Assembly: GCF_008831285.2 (NCBI RefSeq) | Contig: NC_045141.1 | Location: 3,737,224 to 3,801,223 of the forward strand | Direction: 5' to 3' | DNA: 64,000 nt | DNA from: Nymphaea colorata | Taxonomy: Eukaryota; Streptophyta; Magnoliopsida; Nymphaeales; Nymphaeaceae | Shown here: piece by piece, positions 22,820 through 34,864 of the stretch | How the letters are laid out: each line of letters starts with the position of its first letter | Numbering within the stretch: the first letter of the stretch is position 1 | Made by a program: the position numbers and the translations under genes | Notes under the pieces: model-generated | Databases searched by the model: none | Seen by the model: only the letters and a program-made list of their open reading frames with translations | What the model was told of the DNA's origin: nothing

Positions 22820-24389
22820 ACTATTACTTCAGACCTGCTAGTTTCTCAACCATAGCAAAAGTCAATTCTGTCTATCAGCAATATCTTGTGTTGTTGGGAC
22901 CTGAACCTCAACCAGAACCAATCGTATCAGCTAGAAGTTTGTTTGCTGCTAGATGTAATCCTTGTTCAGCAGAATCAGACATCCATCATCTGTTGTTTAT
23001 ATCTCAGTTCAACATACAATTAACTGCTTGTTCATTATCTTCCATCTTAAGCAGATGTAATGAACAAAACCGACACATCCTGCATATTTGCTGCAATGCT
23101 TGTCATTAGGCATTCAAAATTCAACTTATCATTTGTTTGCAGCTCAACAATTGTTCGTGCGAGTTAATACCTTGATTGCACATGGTATAAGGGATGGGTA
23201 TGCTTGCCTGAGCCCTGGCCAGATCTGACCTGAGCTGATTTTTGGCCAATTAGTCTGTTTTTTACTGCAAGGACGTGGCCTGGTTTGCAGGTGAATACTG
23301 TCTGCCTAATGTGTAATCGAGCAAAAACTAGTAGGAAAGGACGTGCTTATCAAAGCTATACGTGCAATGGTTCAACTGGACCTAATAAAAGGACATGGTT
23401 GAACCTTAATCTAAGATATGAATCTGATAACCCTTAAGTAATGCAAATGCACATCACATTCAGAAACAATATTAGTAACAGTTATGATGACAAAATATGA
23501 AATGATCAAGACAAATGTTAGATATCATTGTGATAATCAAAATATATGTGAATCAATCAAAACGCTTCTTAAAGTTTTACTCTTAAATCATTAAATAAAT
23601 CTGAAGATTCTGAACTGATTAGAAGACATATTCAGGTATCATTTCAATGACACGAATCAGCCAAATCTGATAATAACTCAATTGGATAAATCTGAAGCAA
23701 TTTGAACACATATTGTAGTTTAATGTGAATATGAGAAATTAACAACCCTTGCGAATTGGATAAGAACAAAGAGTGTCCGTTGACCCATCTCAATGCTTGA
23801 GTCGTGTCTTCTACAAAACAAATGTCTTGTTTTGGAGCCAACACCAACTCATTAAATTGCTACAACAACCAGAAATCCCCCAAATGGCTTCAGTAGTTGG
23901 AAACGCTAAAACAGGCTTTTTCAAAATGTTGGAGATTTCATTTCCATCAAATGCGTGGTTCGAATATTCACACAAAATGTTTGACAAAAAATCAGTGAAA
24001 TAACACGTAAGAAACTGATATGCAACTGAGAAGTTGTGTGCTTTACAATGTTGAAACATCATACCAAAAAACAAAAAATACTGAATATTACACAAAAAAA
24101 GAGAGGAAAAAATGAGAAACCCTAGCTTAAAACAGAGCAGATAGAGAGAGAGAGAGACTTACAAAGGACTTCTGGTGAGAAGGAGGATCAGGAGCAGCGC
24201 CACTCAGCAGCGGTTCTCTCTGACGGCAAGGAAAAGAGACGGTGAGTTAATCTGACGATCTCTCGAGTCCTCTTTATCTTCTCCCTGTGTCTAGATTGCA
24301 ACGGATGGGGAAAGAAAGAGAGAGGCGAAGACGAAGAGGTTGCGCAGATTGCTTCAGCGGATTAAAAAGGGCTCCATTGAAAAGGCCGA
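22820..24389. other. Harbinger interior with no recognised coding sequence
   Basis: Where the DDE core should lie there is unrelated, AT-rich sequence with short frames. Either the core was deleted and replaced, or the element acquired foreign DNA. Confidence 0.5.
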
Positions 24390-24605
24390 CTTGGAGAGGG
24401 GAACAAGAGAGAGAATGAGAGAGGGAGAGAGAGAGACACTACGTTGCGAGAAAGAGAGGAACGGGAGGCTCGCGGCTGCACTGCTCGGGTGGAGTGGAGG
24501 GAGCGGCTGTGAGACGACGCGGCTGAAGAGGGAGCGCCTGTGAGATGACGGGAAAGAAGAGGGAGCGGCTGCGGCATAGGAAGGAAGAGAAGGAAGACGC
24601 GAAGA
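24390..24605. repeat. GA-rich low-complexity stretch near the Harbinger right end
   Basis: Purine-rich GAGAGA/GAAGAG sequence matching in position the 37-bp minisatellite of the sister element, here without a clear period. Several Arg/Ser-rich frames on both strands derive from it. Confidence 0.7.
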
Positions 24606-24814
24606 GGGAGCGCTCGCGTGCCCTAACGGGCAAAAATTTATTTCCGAAAAAAAATTTCCGTCTCTCCAGGTGGAAATTTTTTTCCGGAAAAAATTTTCTG
24701 AAACCTCAACGGTCGAATAAATTTTTCTCCGTTTGAGACGGTGGAAAAATTTTAAATTTTTGAATTTTATTTCTCGATGAACAGTGTATTTCCTGTTCAT
24801 CAAACGCCCCCTAA

Positions 24815-26640
24815 AGGCCAACTCACTTGCAAGTTCCTGATTCTTTCTGTCTAGTTGGATTGGAAGTGTTTATGCCTTATTTGACCCAACTATAATAATA
24901 TTTTTTAGATAGTTTTCCATGTATTCAATGCTGATGATGCATGGCTTCCCTTTGAATGACATGTTGAATATTTGAGTCTTACCAGCATAGCCATGGATTT
25001 AATTGAGATGTCAACCATTTGGAATCAAATTGTATATCTGATAGAGCTGAATCTGAATAACTGGTTTTGGTGAAAAATGTAAATCCAAAAATAATCTTTT
25101 TAGTTAGTCTGATCTGAGAGCTGATCAATAACTAGGTTAACATGAAGGAGGGTGTGAAGTGGTTATGTGTTCCAAACTCTTAACTCTTTCATCTATAGAT
25201 GTCATTTCACATGGCTAGTAGCACCCGCATTTAAAACTTTTTCTTCATGATCATGTAAAATTAATTTTGGCTCTTTTCCTAAATCGGCTTAAAAGATTAT
25301 ATTTTGAGTCAATTAGTATTTTACTAGTATATTTGAGAAAATCAAATGCCCAAAAGTTATTTTTGTGAAATATTTAAAAGTAAGAGCAAAGGACATACAG
25401 ATTCCTGTCTTCAATGTAGGGACTTGTTGCAACACATACCATGGGAGAATAATACCCGTAACAAGTTAGTGTGGAGTTCAATATAAAGTGCATGACCAAA
25501 TTTCATTTAAATAAATAAATGTTACAAACTATAATGCAAAACAATAATGTCCATAATTGTGTAACCGTGATTCCAAACATATCTACACACACGATAAACC
25601 CTAACCTACCAAAAATTGTGACTTTTTTAATGGATATAACAACCATTTGATTTTTCAGTATGAAACAATAAAACATAGTAACACTCAATTTTCTTACATT
25701 CGACATTCTATTTGATGAAGTATTGATATATCTCTATACATTATATTAACAAGATGGATCGTACCAAAGAGATATTTGTATCAGTAAAGTTATCATATAA
25801 GAATAGTCACCTTAATTGAATTCTTTTGTTTCGCTCAATAAATGTTCAGCGCATGCAGCTCTAGTTGCTGATAGTAATCATATGTCTATATTCAGCTTCT
25901 TAATTGATTTAGCAAACAATTTTTTGTTTAATACCAGTTTAAGATACTAGATTCACTTCAAGGTATAGACAATAACATAAAAAGTTATTCTCAACTCATC
26001 TTGACCTCTTACGAGATGATCTCATATGTACCAATTTCTAATCAATATCTTCTTTGTGGCATAATATTTACCATTTTCACATATATTGTTTTCAGTATAA
26101 AGCGGCAAGTTTTTTCTTCAGATTATAATACGGCAAAACGGCAAAGTTGTTTTTCTCAGGGCAAATTTTAAAAAATATAAAAATTAACAATATAATGCAA
26201 AAAATGTGAAATAAAATTTGGCAATTAAAAACATGGAAAAACACAATAAAAGCAAAAAAGAAAACGTGAAAAAAAAGCAAAAACACAAAACAGGGAATAA
26301 AACACGAATAACACTCATTTTTCACATTTTTTATAGCTGACCTGTTTTTAACATTTTTCTCGTGCTCTGTTCGAATATTCGGTGACAATCATATATACAT
26401 AGTTATTGGTTTATGCATAAATTGGGACACATAATATACTAAATGAGCAATATTTCGTTTAATGAAAATGAGGTGCCGAAGCATACCAACTGTGGATATT
26501 TAATTAGATCATTGTACAAATTTCCATTCCGATAGAAACTTTTGGCATAGAGCCCATGTCATATGGGTACTTTATTTGAGTGACATGCCGACAGGGACAC
26601 CGGTACGGGTACCAACTACACTAGAGATTACAGAAACCGA
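24815..26640. other. intergenic AT-rich DNA, no gene seen
   Basis: Short frames only; T/A runs at 26090-26390 give hydrophobic artefact frames. Confidence 0.65.
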
Positions 26641-26659
26641 GGCATAACACCATAGTGCA

Positions 26660-27260
26660 CATGTTCTCTCTGTAGAACAAGAAAACAATTGTAGCAGTCC
26701 ACACCTTAATTTAGGTAAAACTAATTACTAAACTAATTTTCATCTAAAAACTATTTCAAACAAGAAATAACTAGTTAACCTTTAAAAGTATAGTAGAAAT
26801 TACATTAAAAATATAATAAGAAACAAGTTAAAGCACCCAGACACTATATATAGGACCTGAAAACCTGAAAGAAGCAGTTTGCAATATTAAATTAAATATA
26901 ATTAAAAATTAAAAAGCTCCTACCAAATGCACTATAAATTATAAAAAAAAAAAACAGCAAATACCAAGGTATAATATCAGAGTCCACACTTTCTATCTCT
27001 AAAACATATAAAACACTAGTGGCAATCCACATCTTAATTTACCTAAAACTAATTACTAAAAACTAATTTTTTGTCTAAAAACTCTTTCAAAGAGAAAACA
27101 ACTATTTAACCTTTTAAACTATAGTGGAAGTTAAAGTAAAAATAAAGTAAGAAACCATGTAGAACACCAATACACTATAAATAGAACCTGCAAACAGTAA
27201 AGAGCAGATTGCAATATTAAATTAGATATAATTAAATATTAACAACTAAAATTTACTTAA
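26660..27260. repeat. old tandem duplication, period about 310-320 bp
   Basis: The segment from about 26675 (GTCCACACCTTAATTTAGG) is repeated in diverged form from about 27015 (ATCCACATCTTAATTTACC), continuing through AAACTAATTACTAAA and GATTGCAATATTAAATTA. Divergence and indels indicate age. Confidence 0.7.
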
Positions 27261-29043
27261 GAATTAATCCAAGCGAACAATAATTATTAAATACAACTAG
27301 GAAAACAATATTTAAACTAGAAACTACAGTTAACTACTGTAAATTGAACCAACACTAACTGGCAGACCTGTAACGATCAATAAACACAATACAAACTCTT
27401 AAAGTATAAAACATAACTAACATCTACATTACATGCTGCAAATACATTAAACAACTAAAAAGCTATTAAATTTAACAAGGAAAACAAGGTTTTATAGAAA
27501 AGTCTCTGGCCAGCAATTGCGTTACTTGAGCAGACTAGATGGCTGCCTCTAGTGCATCTACGCTACACTACACTAATACACTTACAAGTTACAACTACTG
27601 CAGTCACAAACTAAAATCATCACAACCCACAAGATAATCACCTAGGCTATGCATTTATTACAGTGAGTTGTAAAAACAAGATGTAAATTAGATAAAGGCA
27701 AAGAAAAACATAAACTTATGTTTCTAACTAACTAAAACACAGTTTACACACCAACATCAATTACTAAACATGTTTAACACCTAATCTATGAACTCTAAGA
27801 GATAAAAGTAACTAGATGACTATTAAACCTAGATAAAGAACATCCTCCTGCACATAAAGAATGATAACTATTAAACCAAGATAAAGAACATCCTCCTGCC
27901 CATAAAGAATCTAAAAATCAACTGTGGGGCACCTAATCTATGAAGTTATTGCAGAAATTAAACTAAAACTAGATGCACATTAACCTAAGAATTACAGAAA
28001 TACAAAATTATGCTTCTAGCATGCTATAACGCAGTCCACATATTAAAACACTATACTAAAATGCCACGTGCCGCAAGTTAAACTAAAATTTACAAGGTTC
28101 AATGCCAAATGCATCCAAATCCAACTGGTATTACAGGAACCACCATAAAGTATAACAGAAATTATTGTAAGAGAACAAAAACTCAGTCTGGCACATGAAA
28201 ACCTGCATGAAACCCAGTCTGAACACTAAAGTCAAGCACACAACATTACTAAACAACTAATGCACTTAATCTAAGTAGCCAAAAACAAGATAAATATAAA
28301 ATCTATATAGGAGCAGAAAAAATCGACCACTCAGCCAGCCATCAGCTGGTGGACATCTCCAACACATTCTAACGAGCTGATTTTAGGCGATTCTAGCCAA
28401 CACCTACCAAAACCCAAATTTAAATTAAAAGAAAAAACTAAGCATTCACCTACAAGCAGCCATTAATATCCTAAAACTAACTAAAACACACAAATTGAAA
28501 CAAAATAAGAGCTAACACTACCTGCAATTAGAGGAAACAACAATCAAATTAAGAACTGAATGTGGCCAAGTCGTGGCAGCGAGCTCATGTGCCAACACTA
28601 AAGCCGACTCCGATGAAAGCACCAATGTTCTACTAAAAAAACACTGCTAAAGCAAACACAACACCTAAACGTCTAATCTACACTAATATGCATAAATGTA
28701 CAATGAATAGAGGTTGGAAACAATAGAAATTGCAGAAAATCAAAGGAAATTAGTTAGTTACACTAGACTCCTACTCCAAAACAGCTATTCCAGTGAAAAT
28801 GCATAAAGAACCCAGCTCAAACAGCAGATGTATGCACGATTTGTTACTACTACATGCTGGATTTTACAGAAAACACATGATACCTGCGATAAACTGAACT
28901 AAAACTAAACAAAATCCTAATCCATATGGTGAAAACAGTAAAATCTAGCTAATAGATAAAATACAATGCTAAAAGCCATAAAAACAGCCTAAACGAGGGC
29001 TTGGTCCAGTTGAATCCCGGATTTGCTGCAGCACCCGACACTA
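27261..29043. other. A-rich intergenic DNA, no gene seen
   Basis: Strongly A-rich on the plus strand with recurring AACTAAAAC. A 53-bp tandem duplication lies at about 27816-27921 (ACTATTAAACC.AGATAAAGA). Read on the minus strand it is T-rich like an intron or leader. Confidence 0.6.
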
Positions 29044-29048
29044 GAATC

Positions 29049-29399
29049 TGTTGGGTAGTGGTAGTGGCCATGAGCCCTACCCATTCATCTCGTAACTGCA
29101 AGGGGGCCCACTTGCAGTTACGAGCTTTAATGCTCACCTAAAATCTCTCACACTTACGTCGCTGCTAGGGTTGGGGAAAACCTAAGGGGCTGGACTATAT
29201 ATTCCTAGCATATCCAGAGTTTGAGGATCTCTCTAACACATCATCCGTGAGGAGCCCCTTGGAAGGAAACCCCTAAATCAGTTTTCTTCTTCTTTCTCTT
29301 TCCTTTGTCTTGTTGGTTTCACAGGGATATTCGCTGCACACTGGAGACGTTGGAGATTCTTCATCACCGACTTCCGCTACGACTCCTATAAATCCATCA
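29049..29399 (+). repeat. 5' LTR of the LARD-like element
   Basis: 351 bp, TGTTGGGTAG to AATCCATCA. Contains a long inverted repeat (29089-29124) and a TATA-like ACTATATATTCC at about 29194-29205. Confidence 0.95.
29089..29124. promoter_or_regulatory. 14-bp-stem inverted repeat in the LTR
   Basis: CTCGTAACTGCAAG and its reverse complement CTTGCAGTTACGAG, separated by 8 bases, about 70 bp before the TATA-like box. It is repeated at 34551-34586 in the 3' LTR with the stem intact and a loop change, which suggests selection on the stem or simply recent duplication. Confidence 0.85.
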
Positions 29400-29400
29400 G

Positions 29401-29413
29401 TGGTATCAGAGCC
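29401..29413 (+). other. primer binding site, initiator tRNA-Met
   Basis: TGGTATCAGAGCC begins one base after the 5' LTR. Confidence 0.95.
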
Positions 29414-30116
29414 ATCTCTATCGAACACCAGTAAGTGTTTTCGATGGTGCCTGTGCCTGTGCAGATTATACTACTGTGAAGCATGTGTCATCTGTGCATC
29501 ATGAGTGTATCATGCTGTGATCCATTTACTGAAAATAAAGCATGCTAGGCAAAAGTAAGTTCAAGCATGAAGCATGATAGTATTGTTTGGGTCTGGAATC
29601 CTCTGCTTTACATATTATGTCGCTTTCTTTTTCCCTGTGTCTGCGAGAGACTGAGACCAGGACTGAGCACATCAGCTCTGTCAATACTTTTCTAGATCAG
29701 CACCCTCGTAAAGAACTCCACTACTTCAAGTAAATTTTTTTTGACCTGCGTCTCTGCCAAACGGTAGCAAAGGAGGCAGAGCCTGCTCTGCTCGACATAC
29801 AACAGAGCCAAAATAAAATAAATAAAGAATAAGGAGGAAATGGAACACAGAACATTTGCTCTTTTTTGAGAAACTAACCCAATGGCTACTAGAAAAGAGC
29901 CGGGATTCTCCCGTCTGTCAAATCCGGAGGAACAATTACTGTTTTTTGTTAGGACTTAAAATCCTTTCTTGAACTCGACCTGTCTGCCTTTCTTCTCTAC
30001 CGATGAAAAGTAGCAGTCGCCCGATCGACTGGAAGACAGTCGTCTTCCTCGTGCGAGAAGCACAGATCTCTTGCTGAAAGCAAGGAGGCGACTTGGGTAA
30101 AGGGGAAGACAGCGTT

Positions 30117-30440
30117 ACGCCTTGGAAACCTCCTCCTGTCGTTCCTCTGTAGTCTGCCGGTTCACCGTTGTCTCAGCGAAAGCGGAGACTGAGGAAGCCA
30201 TTTTTTTTAAGCTTCTGGTTTGGGGAAGTTGTCTTCCTCAAGGTGGCAACAGAGAAGGAGCGAGGGCAGAGAAGGAGGAGGTGGCGGCTGAAGGCATCGG
30301 TGGGCAGGAAGAAGCTGCAATGTGAAACCCTAGCTCAGCTCTCGCAAGAGGAGAAAGGGTTCACGCGAGAGGGGAGAGAGTATCGAGCGAAAAGAAATGA
30401 GTGAAAAAACGGTTCGGAGGGGTATTTATACCAAAAGTGT
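30117..30440 (-). promoter_or_regulatory. gene-like core promoter and 5' leader, antisense inside the LARD
   Basis: On the minus strand: TATAAATA at 30423-30430, a CT-rich leader start (ACTCTCTCCCCTCTCGCG), then AGCTAGGGTTTCAC at about 30322-30335, containing a telo-box (AAACCCTA) as in promoters of plant growth and translation genes. An ATG at 30201 opens a 28-codon frame (M-A-S-S-V-S-A-F-A). The composition is gene-like and GC-richer than the rest of the element. Inference: a captured host gene 5' end. Source gene not identified. Confidence 0.5.
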
Positions 30441-30486
30441 AAAAATTACAAAATCAGTCCACCCGTTTTGCTTAATTTTCAAAAAA

Positions 30487-30870
30487 AAAGCTGTTACAAT
30501 TTTGATAAATTAATGCCGCAACGTTTTTGCGAAAAACTTTTTCAGAAAGAGGTTTGCGAAAGTTAATTTTGATGAAAACCTAGAAATTTATACGAAATTG
30601 CGTAGGGGTATCCCCTGAGTTATTATAAATTTCTAAAAGAAGGTTCTGATAAATTATTTTGCAATTTCAATAGAAGACCGTGATTTTATATGAAATTGCG
30701 TCGTAATACCCTCAGACTTATTATAATTTTCTGAAAGAGGGTTCCAGAAGATTGTTTTATAATTTCGGTGAAAGACCAAGCTATTTTGTAAAATTGCATA
30801 CAAGTACCACTCAGACTTATTAAACTTACAGAAAAGAGTTCTAAAGGCAATTTTGAAAATGAAAAAGGAA
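30487..30870. repeat. 98-bp tandem repeats, three to four diverged copies
   Basis: The anchor GAAATTGCG recurs at 30594 and 30692 and as AAATTGCA at about 30790, each followed by CCTGAGTTATTATAA or CTCAGACTTATTA and then AAGAGGGTTC. A weaker copy precedes them. Confidence 0.75.
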
Positions 30871-30999
30871 ACTCACGGTCTAAAATTTTAATATGACTTT
30901 TCCTTATTTAAGTGATACCTTAGAATGGTTTTGGAGATATTTGATATATTATTCTCCTTATTGATTTCCATGTATTATTGTTCTATATTTGTCACGGAA

Positions 31000-33060
31000 T
31001 TAATTTGGTAATGACTTTTAGAGTGGGAGCCTCAAAATTGGTCAAGAACCAAAAACTACATGGTTTGTAACATGTATGTATGTTCATGCAGTTTTGTTAT
31101 TTATGGATGCATGATCAAATGGCGGTATAAACTCTGTGCTTGTACACTAACTAAAATCTTATTTGGATATGGATATGGTGTTGAAACACATTCATATTGG
31201 ATTTTGATCCTCTTTATTTGTTAAAAACACATATCAATTAGTATTGATATTATTGTGTGTGGATCGACATGGGTAAGATCTGAAACTAAATCAATATTTG
31301 GATTTTGTGCTTTGGATCTGATTGTTGCTTAAATCCATATTTGGATTCAGTTTGAATCATGACATATTCAGATCTAAATTTGTTTGGATGTTGGTTAAAA
31401 ATCCATATCTTGTTTATGTTGGTTCAAGTATATGTTATTATACTTGATTTACGATTATTTATCGTCATTTTGGGTCTATGCAGATATTAGATATGACCAA
31501 AACTTTTGTTTTAAAAATCCATATTCAGTTGTTGAATTTGGATCTCACACTGAACATTGCACTCTTTTGGAGCATGATCTAATTTTACTTGTTCAAGATC
31601 TATATATTGTTTATATTAGATCTAAACATATTATGATGAACATTGATTTTTAGAGCTAATGGTTTTACAAGTTGTACATTTTCAATGTGTAACACTAGAG
31701 TGCTAAAGATGAATTCCAGTTAGAAGGAATGATTATGTTATTGCATGTTGATATGCTAAGAGGTGTAAATCAACACTCTTAGACATGGTGAATCCTTATA
31801 ACGTTATGTTGGGTCTTGATCCATTAAGATCCAAATTAACTTGGTTGAATCATTGGATCCAAATTCTCGTGCTGTTACTAAACACAATATATCATGTTTG
31901 CTTTTTGGATTCAATGATATTGTGATATTTGTTGTCCTTTTAGATTCAAATCATTCTAGAGTGCTATTGAACAAGGCCTTATTTACTCCATTAATGAGGT
32001 GAACTTGTTTTAAAATATATATTCAAGAAGTGTAATGTAGCACTCTTGGACTGGAACTCGTATAAGTTTGAATGCCTTGACTTAAAGACTTATTTTATTT
32101 GCTCTTAAGGGTGATGGATAAGTTTGGGTACAAACGTGCATCATCTGAAGGTAAAGACACTTTTCTTGTTTCACCTTGTTCAATAGTTGGACTATTGTTT
32201 GGATCCAAGCATGGTTATTGAAATCATATTGCACAGTACTTCATATGGATCATTTGTGTTTCAAATTCAGATTATTGTATTGTGGATATTGTTGGTTTGA
32301 TCCAAATTTCCATATTTGAACTAATGAAATCCACATTACGTAAAGTTTAGCTGCAGATCTAAACTGACTTGTTTGGATATGTGAGAATAATTCATATCTT
32401 GTTGTTTTAGTTTCAATATATGTTATCATGTTTGCCTTTGGATATGATCATATTGTAATATGTGTTGTCATTCTAAATTCAAAGGTGATTATGGAGAATT
32501 ATTGAATAAAGCTTCATTTTTTTTTCCTTCTTAGGAAAATGAATTTGTTTTAATGCATACTCAAGAGATGTAATATAATACTCTTGGACCAAAATTCATA
32601 TTGGCTAGAGTGCATTCGTTTGAAGCTTTGTAGCACTAAAGTGCTAGTACATGATAACTTGTTTTTCTCAAAAGAGAGATGAGTTAGCAATGATCCAAAT
32701 ATAGTTGTTGAATCATAGTGTGTAATATTTCAATGAGGATCATGTGTTTTAAATATCATATTAGTAGTATTGTGGATGTTACTAGTTTGGATCTATGATA
32801 ATATAATCTGAATCTTTATATTCATGTGGCTTTGGATATATGGTTAAACATCCATATCCTGTTTATATTAGATCCAAGTATATTATGTTATTTGTTCGTT
32901 TTTGGATCAAACAAAGCTAGCTTGCTATTAAGCAAGTTTCTGTTTGAGGATGAACGTGATTTTAATTTTTCATGAGGTATAAAATAATACTCAAGAATAT
33001 AATGAGATCCACACTAATTAGATCCATATTGAGATCCTTGGAGATCTATAATGCATGTTA
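31000..33060. repeat. LARD interior built from diverged long repeats
   Basis: Blocks recur with variations on TTGGATATGGTTAAAAATCC, GTTTATGTTGG..CAAGTATATTATG, and a GTGTAA(T)..GCACTCTTGGAC anchor at about 31761, 32031 and 32571. Spacing is irregular, so this is old repetition with later indels. No protein is readable. Confidence 0.6.
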
Positions 33061-33224
33061 AATGCATATCTAAAAATGAAACGATATGTTTGCAAATACA
33101 TATGTATTGGATACCCAAATGAAAGTAGGGTATATGATATTTTTTATGCATGAGTTTGAAGTGTTCGAATAAGAATAACAGAGACAATAAACCAGTGGGA
33201 GATCATAACGATCTATTGGAGGAT

Positions 33225-33520
33225 CTGATTTATTCAGATAATCAGTCTGACAATGAACCGATTGAAGAACAGTTTGGCAATGAACCAACTGGGTAACAGT
33301 CTGGCAATGAACCGACTGAGAAACAATTTAATAATGAATCAATTGTGCATGATTCGTATGATGATCAGTCTGGTAATGAACCGATTGGGTAGTGAGTTTC
33401 ATGATTATATGTGAATAATTGTTTGGTGAACAAGTTTGATTGATTGAATATGCTAATAAGCGGTCAGGTAATGAACCGACTAAGAATCAGTTTGGTATTA
33501 AACGTCCAACTGAAGCTTAT
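33225..33520 (+). repeat. short repeats CAGTYTGGYAATGAACCGAYTG
   Basis: About seven diverged copies, 27-35 bp apart. In one frame they read Q-S-G-N-E-P-T-(E/G) repeatedly with stops between, so they may be the relic of a repetitive peptide-coding stretch or a plain minisatellite. Confidence 0.75.
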
Positions 33521-34500
33521 TAGTGATCTTATTGATCATCTTGTGGTATACATATGTAGAGATATGTGAATTGTTGATTGCATGCATGGGTTGTCAAAAT
33601 TATGTATTGACCTTGATGAGTCTCATTGTATGAGAGAGTACATTGATGAAAATTATACAAGATGAAAAGTGCTTGTATGATAGACTATGAGTTGATTGTT
33701 CATTCTCTTAAATAGGCATAATAAAGATTACGTGTCACTAATCAAGTTGATGACTATGTTAATATTTGATAAGTGGGAGCACACTTGAATATGCCATTTG
33801 CTTTGTTGAAAAGCTAATATTGCTTTGTCATATGATATAATGCATTGCATGAATGCTATGGAACTCTTGTTGTTAAAAGGAGTTGAGTAATTGTGGAAAA
33901 CAATTAAAGGAAATATATCATTGGCTTTCGATGTATATTAGTTTGTGTGCTGGAAATGATACAAGCATCTAATTTAACTTGTCAGTATACATGGAGAGAG
34001 TCCAGGTTAGCCTTGTTTTAAGGTTGATATGTTCTCAGATATATGAATTAAATATATTCATACGATTGCTAGCAATTTTGACAAAAAGGATTTCAAATGA
34101 TTTATTTGCCAAACATGTAGCCCTTATGGGGCTAGAAAAATCCTGGTTTGCCTTTTTATGAGGTGGTTGAAAAATATCCAGGTTGTTTTTGTTGTTGAAC
34201 AAGAAGAGAATATGCATGTACGTTTCAAATGTGTACATGATTGCTAGCATTATTATCAAGAGAAGTCTTGATGTTTTATGTAAAACTTGTGGTCCACATG
34301 GGACTAAGTTTTAATATGTTATAATGTGAAATATATTGAATACTTGAAAGGTTGCGATGGAAAACCATTGAAAGGAAAACCTCGCTACAATCCTTGAATG
34401 AAAATTCAAGTTACGATGGCCAAGCCAATTATGGAAAACCTCGTAACTAAAAATTAAGAAAACCCATAGATAGTGGAAGCAAGCTGGCGGTCTCATGGCC
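33521..34500. other. LARD 3' interior, no gene seen
   Basis: One diverged internal duplication of about 170 bp is visible (GATTGCTAGCA at about 34065 and 34238). No protein. Confidence 0.55.
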
Positions 34501-34510
34501 AAGTGGGAGA
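34501..34510 (+). other. polypurine tract of the LARD-like element
   Basis: AAGTGGGAGA immediately before the 3' LTR. Confidence 0.85.
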
Positions 34511-34864
34511 TGTTGGGTAGTGGTAGTGACCATGAGCCTTACCCATTCATCTCGTAACTGCAAGGAGGCCCACTTGCAGTTACGAGCTTTAATGCTCACC
34601 TAAAATCTCTCACACTTACGTAACCGCTGCTAGGGTTGGGGAAAACCTAAGGGGCTGGACTATATATTCCTAGCATATCCAGAGTTTGAGGATCTCTCTA
34701 ACACATCATCCGTGAGGAGCCCCTTGGAAGGAAACCCCTAAATCAGTTTTCTTCTTCTTTCTCTTTCCTTTGTCTTGTTGGTTTCACAGGGATATTCGCT
34801 GCACACTGGAGACGTTGGAGATTCTTCATCACCGACTTCCGCTGCGACTCCTATAAATCCATCA
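34511..34864 (+). repeat. 3' LTR of the LARD-like element
   Basis: 354 bp, differing from the 5' LTR by a handful of substitutions and one 3-bp insertion. Confidence 0.95.

Larger units (their letters stand above)
21377..24811 (-). mobile_element. PIF/Harbinger DNA transposon, defective
   Basis: A 3435-bp element. The left end GGGGCCGTTCGATGGCC and the reversed right end GGGGGCGTTTGATGAAC form terminal inverted repeats. The flanking duplication is TAA (21374-21376 and 24812-24814), the family's preferred TWA. A minus-strand transposase C-terminus lies inside. The left 250 bp and right 200 bp match the element at 8009-17181. It starts about 140 bp after the RCCR stop codon, so it may lie in or next to the RCCR 3' UTR. 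Confidence 0.88.
29049..34864 (+). mobile_element. LARD-like non-coding LTR retrotransposon
   Basis: Two LTRs (29049-29399 and 34511-34864), nearly identical over their shared length, a 5-bp target duplication GAATC (29044-29048 and 34865-34869), a PBS for initiator tRNA-Met and a polypurine tract. The interior (about 5.1 kb) has no gag, protease, integrase, RT or RNase H in any frame; the longest frames are under 80 codons. This is the architecture of a large retrotransposon derivative mobilised by a partner's proteins. The near-identical LTRs argue for fairly recent movement. The interior contains several families of internal repeats and an opposite-strand promoter-like segment. Confidence 0.9.

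Noticed and set aside
24354-24821. 155-residue minus-strand frame
   Set aside because: Runs through a purine-rich tract and the Harbinger terminal repeat; no domain.
29401-29413. tRNA gene fragment
   Set aside because: It is the primer binding site of an LTR element, as are 15360-15371, 41967-41980 and 60496-60507.
29310-29504. 64-residue frame at the 5' LTR
   Set aside because: Crosses the LTR boundary and PBS; not a protein.
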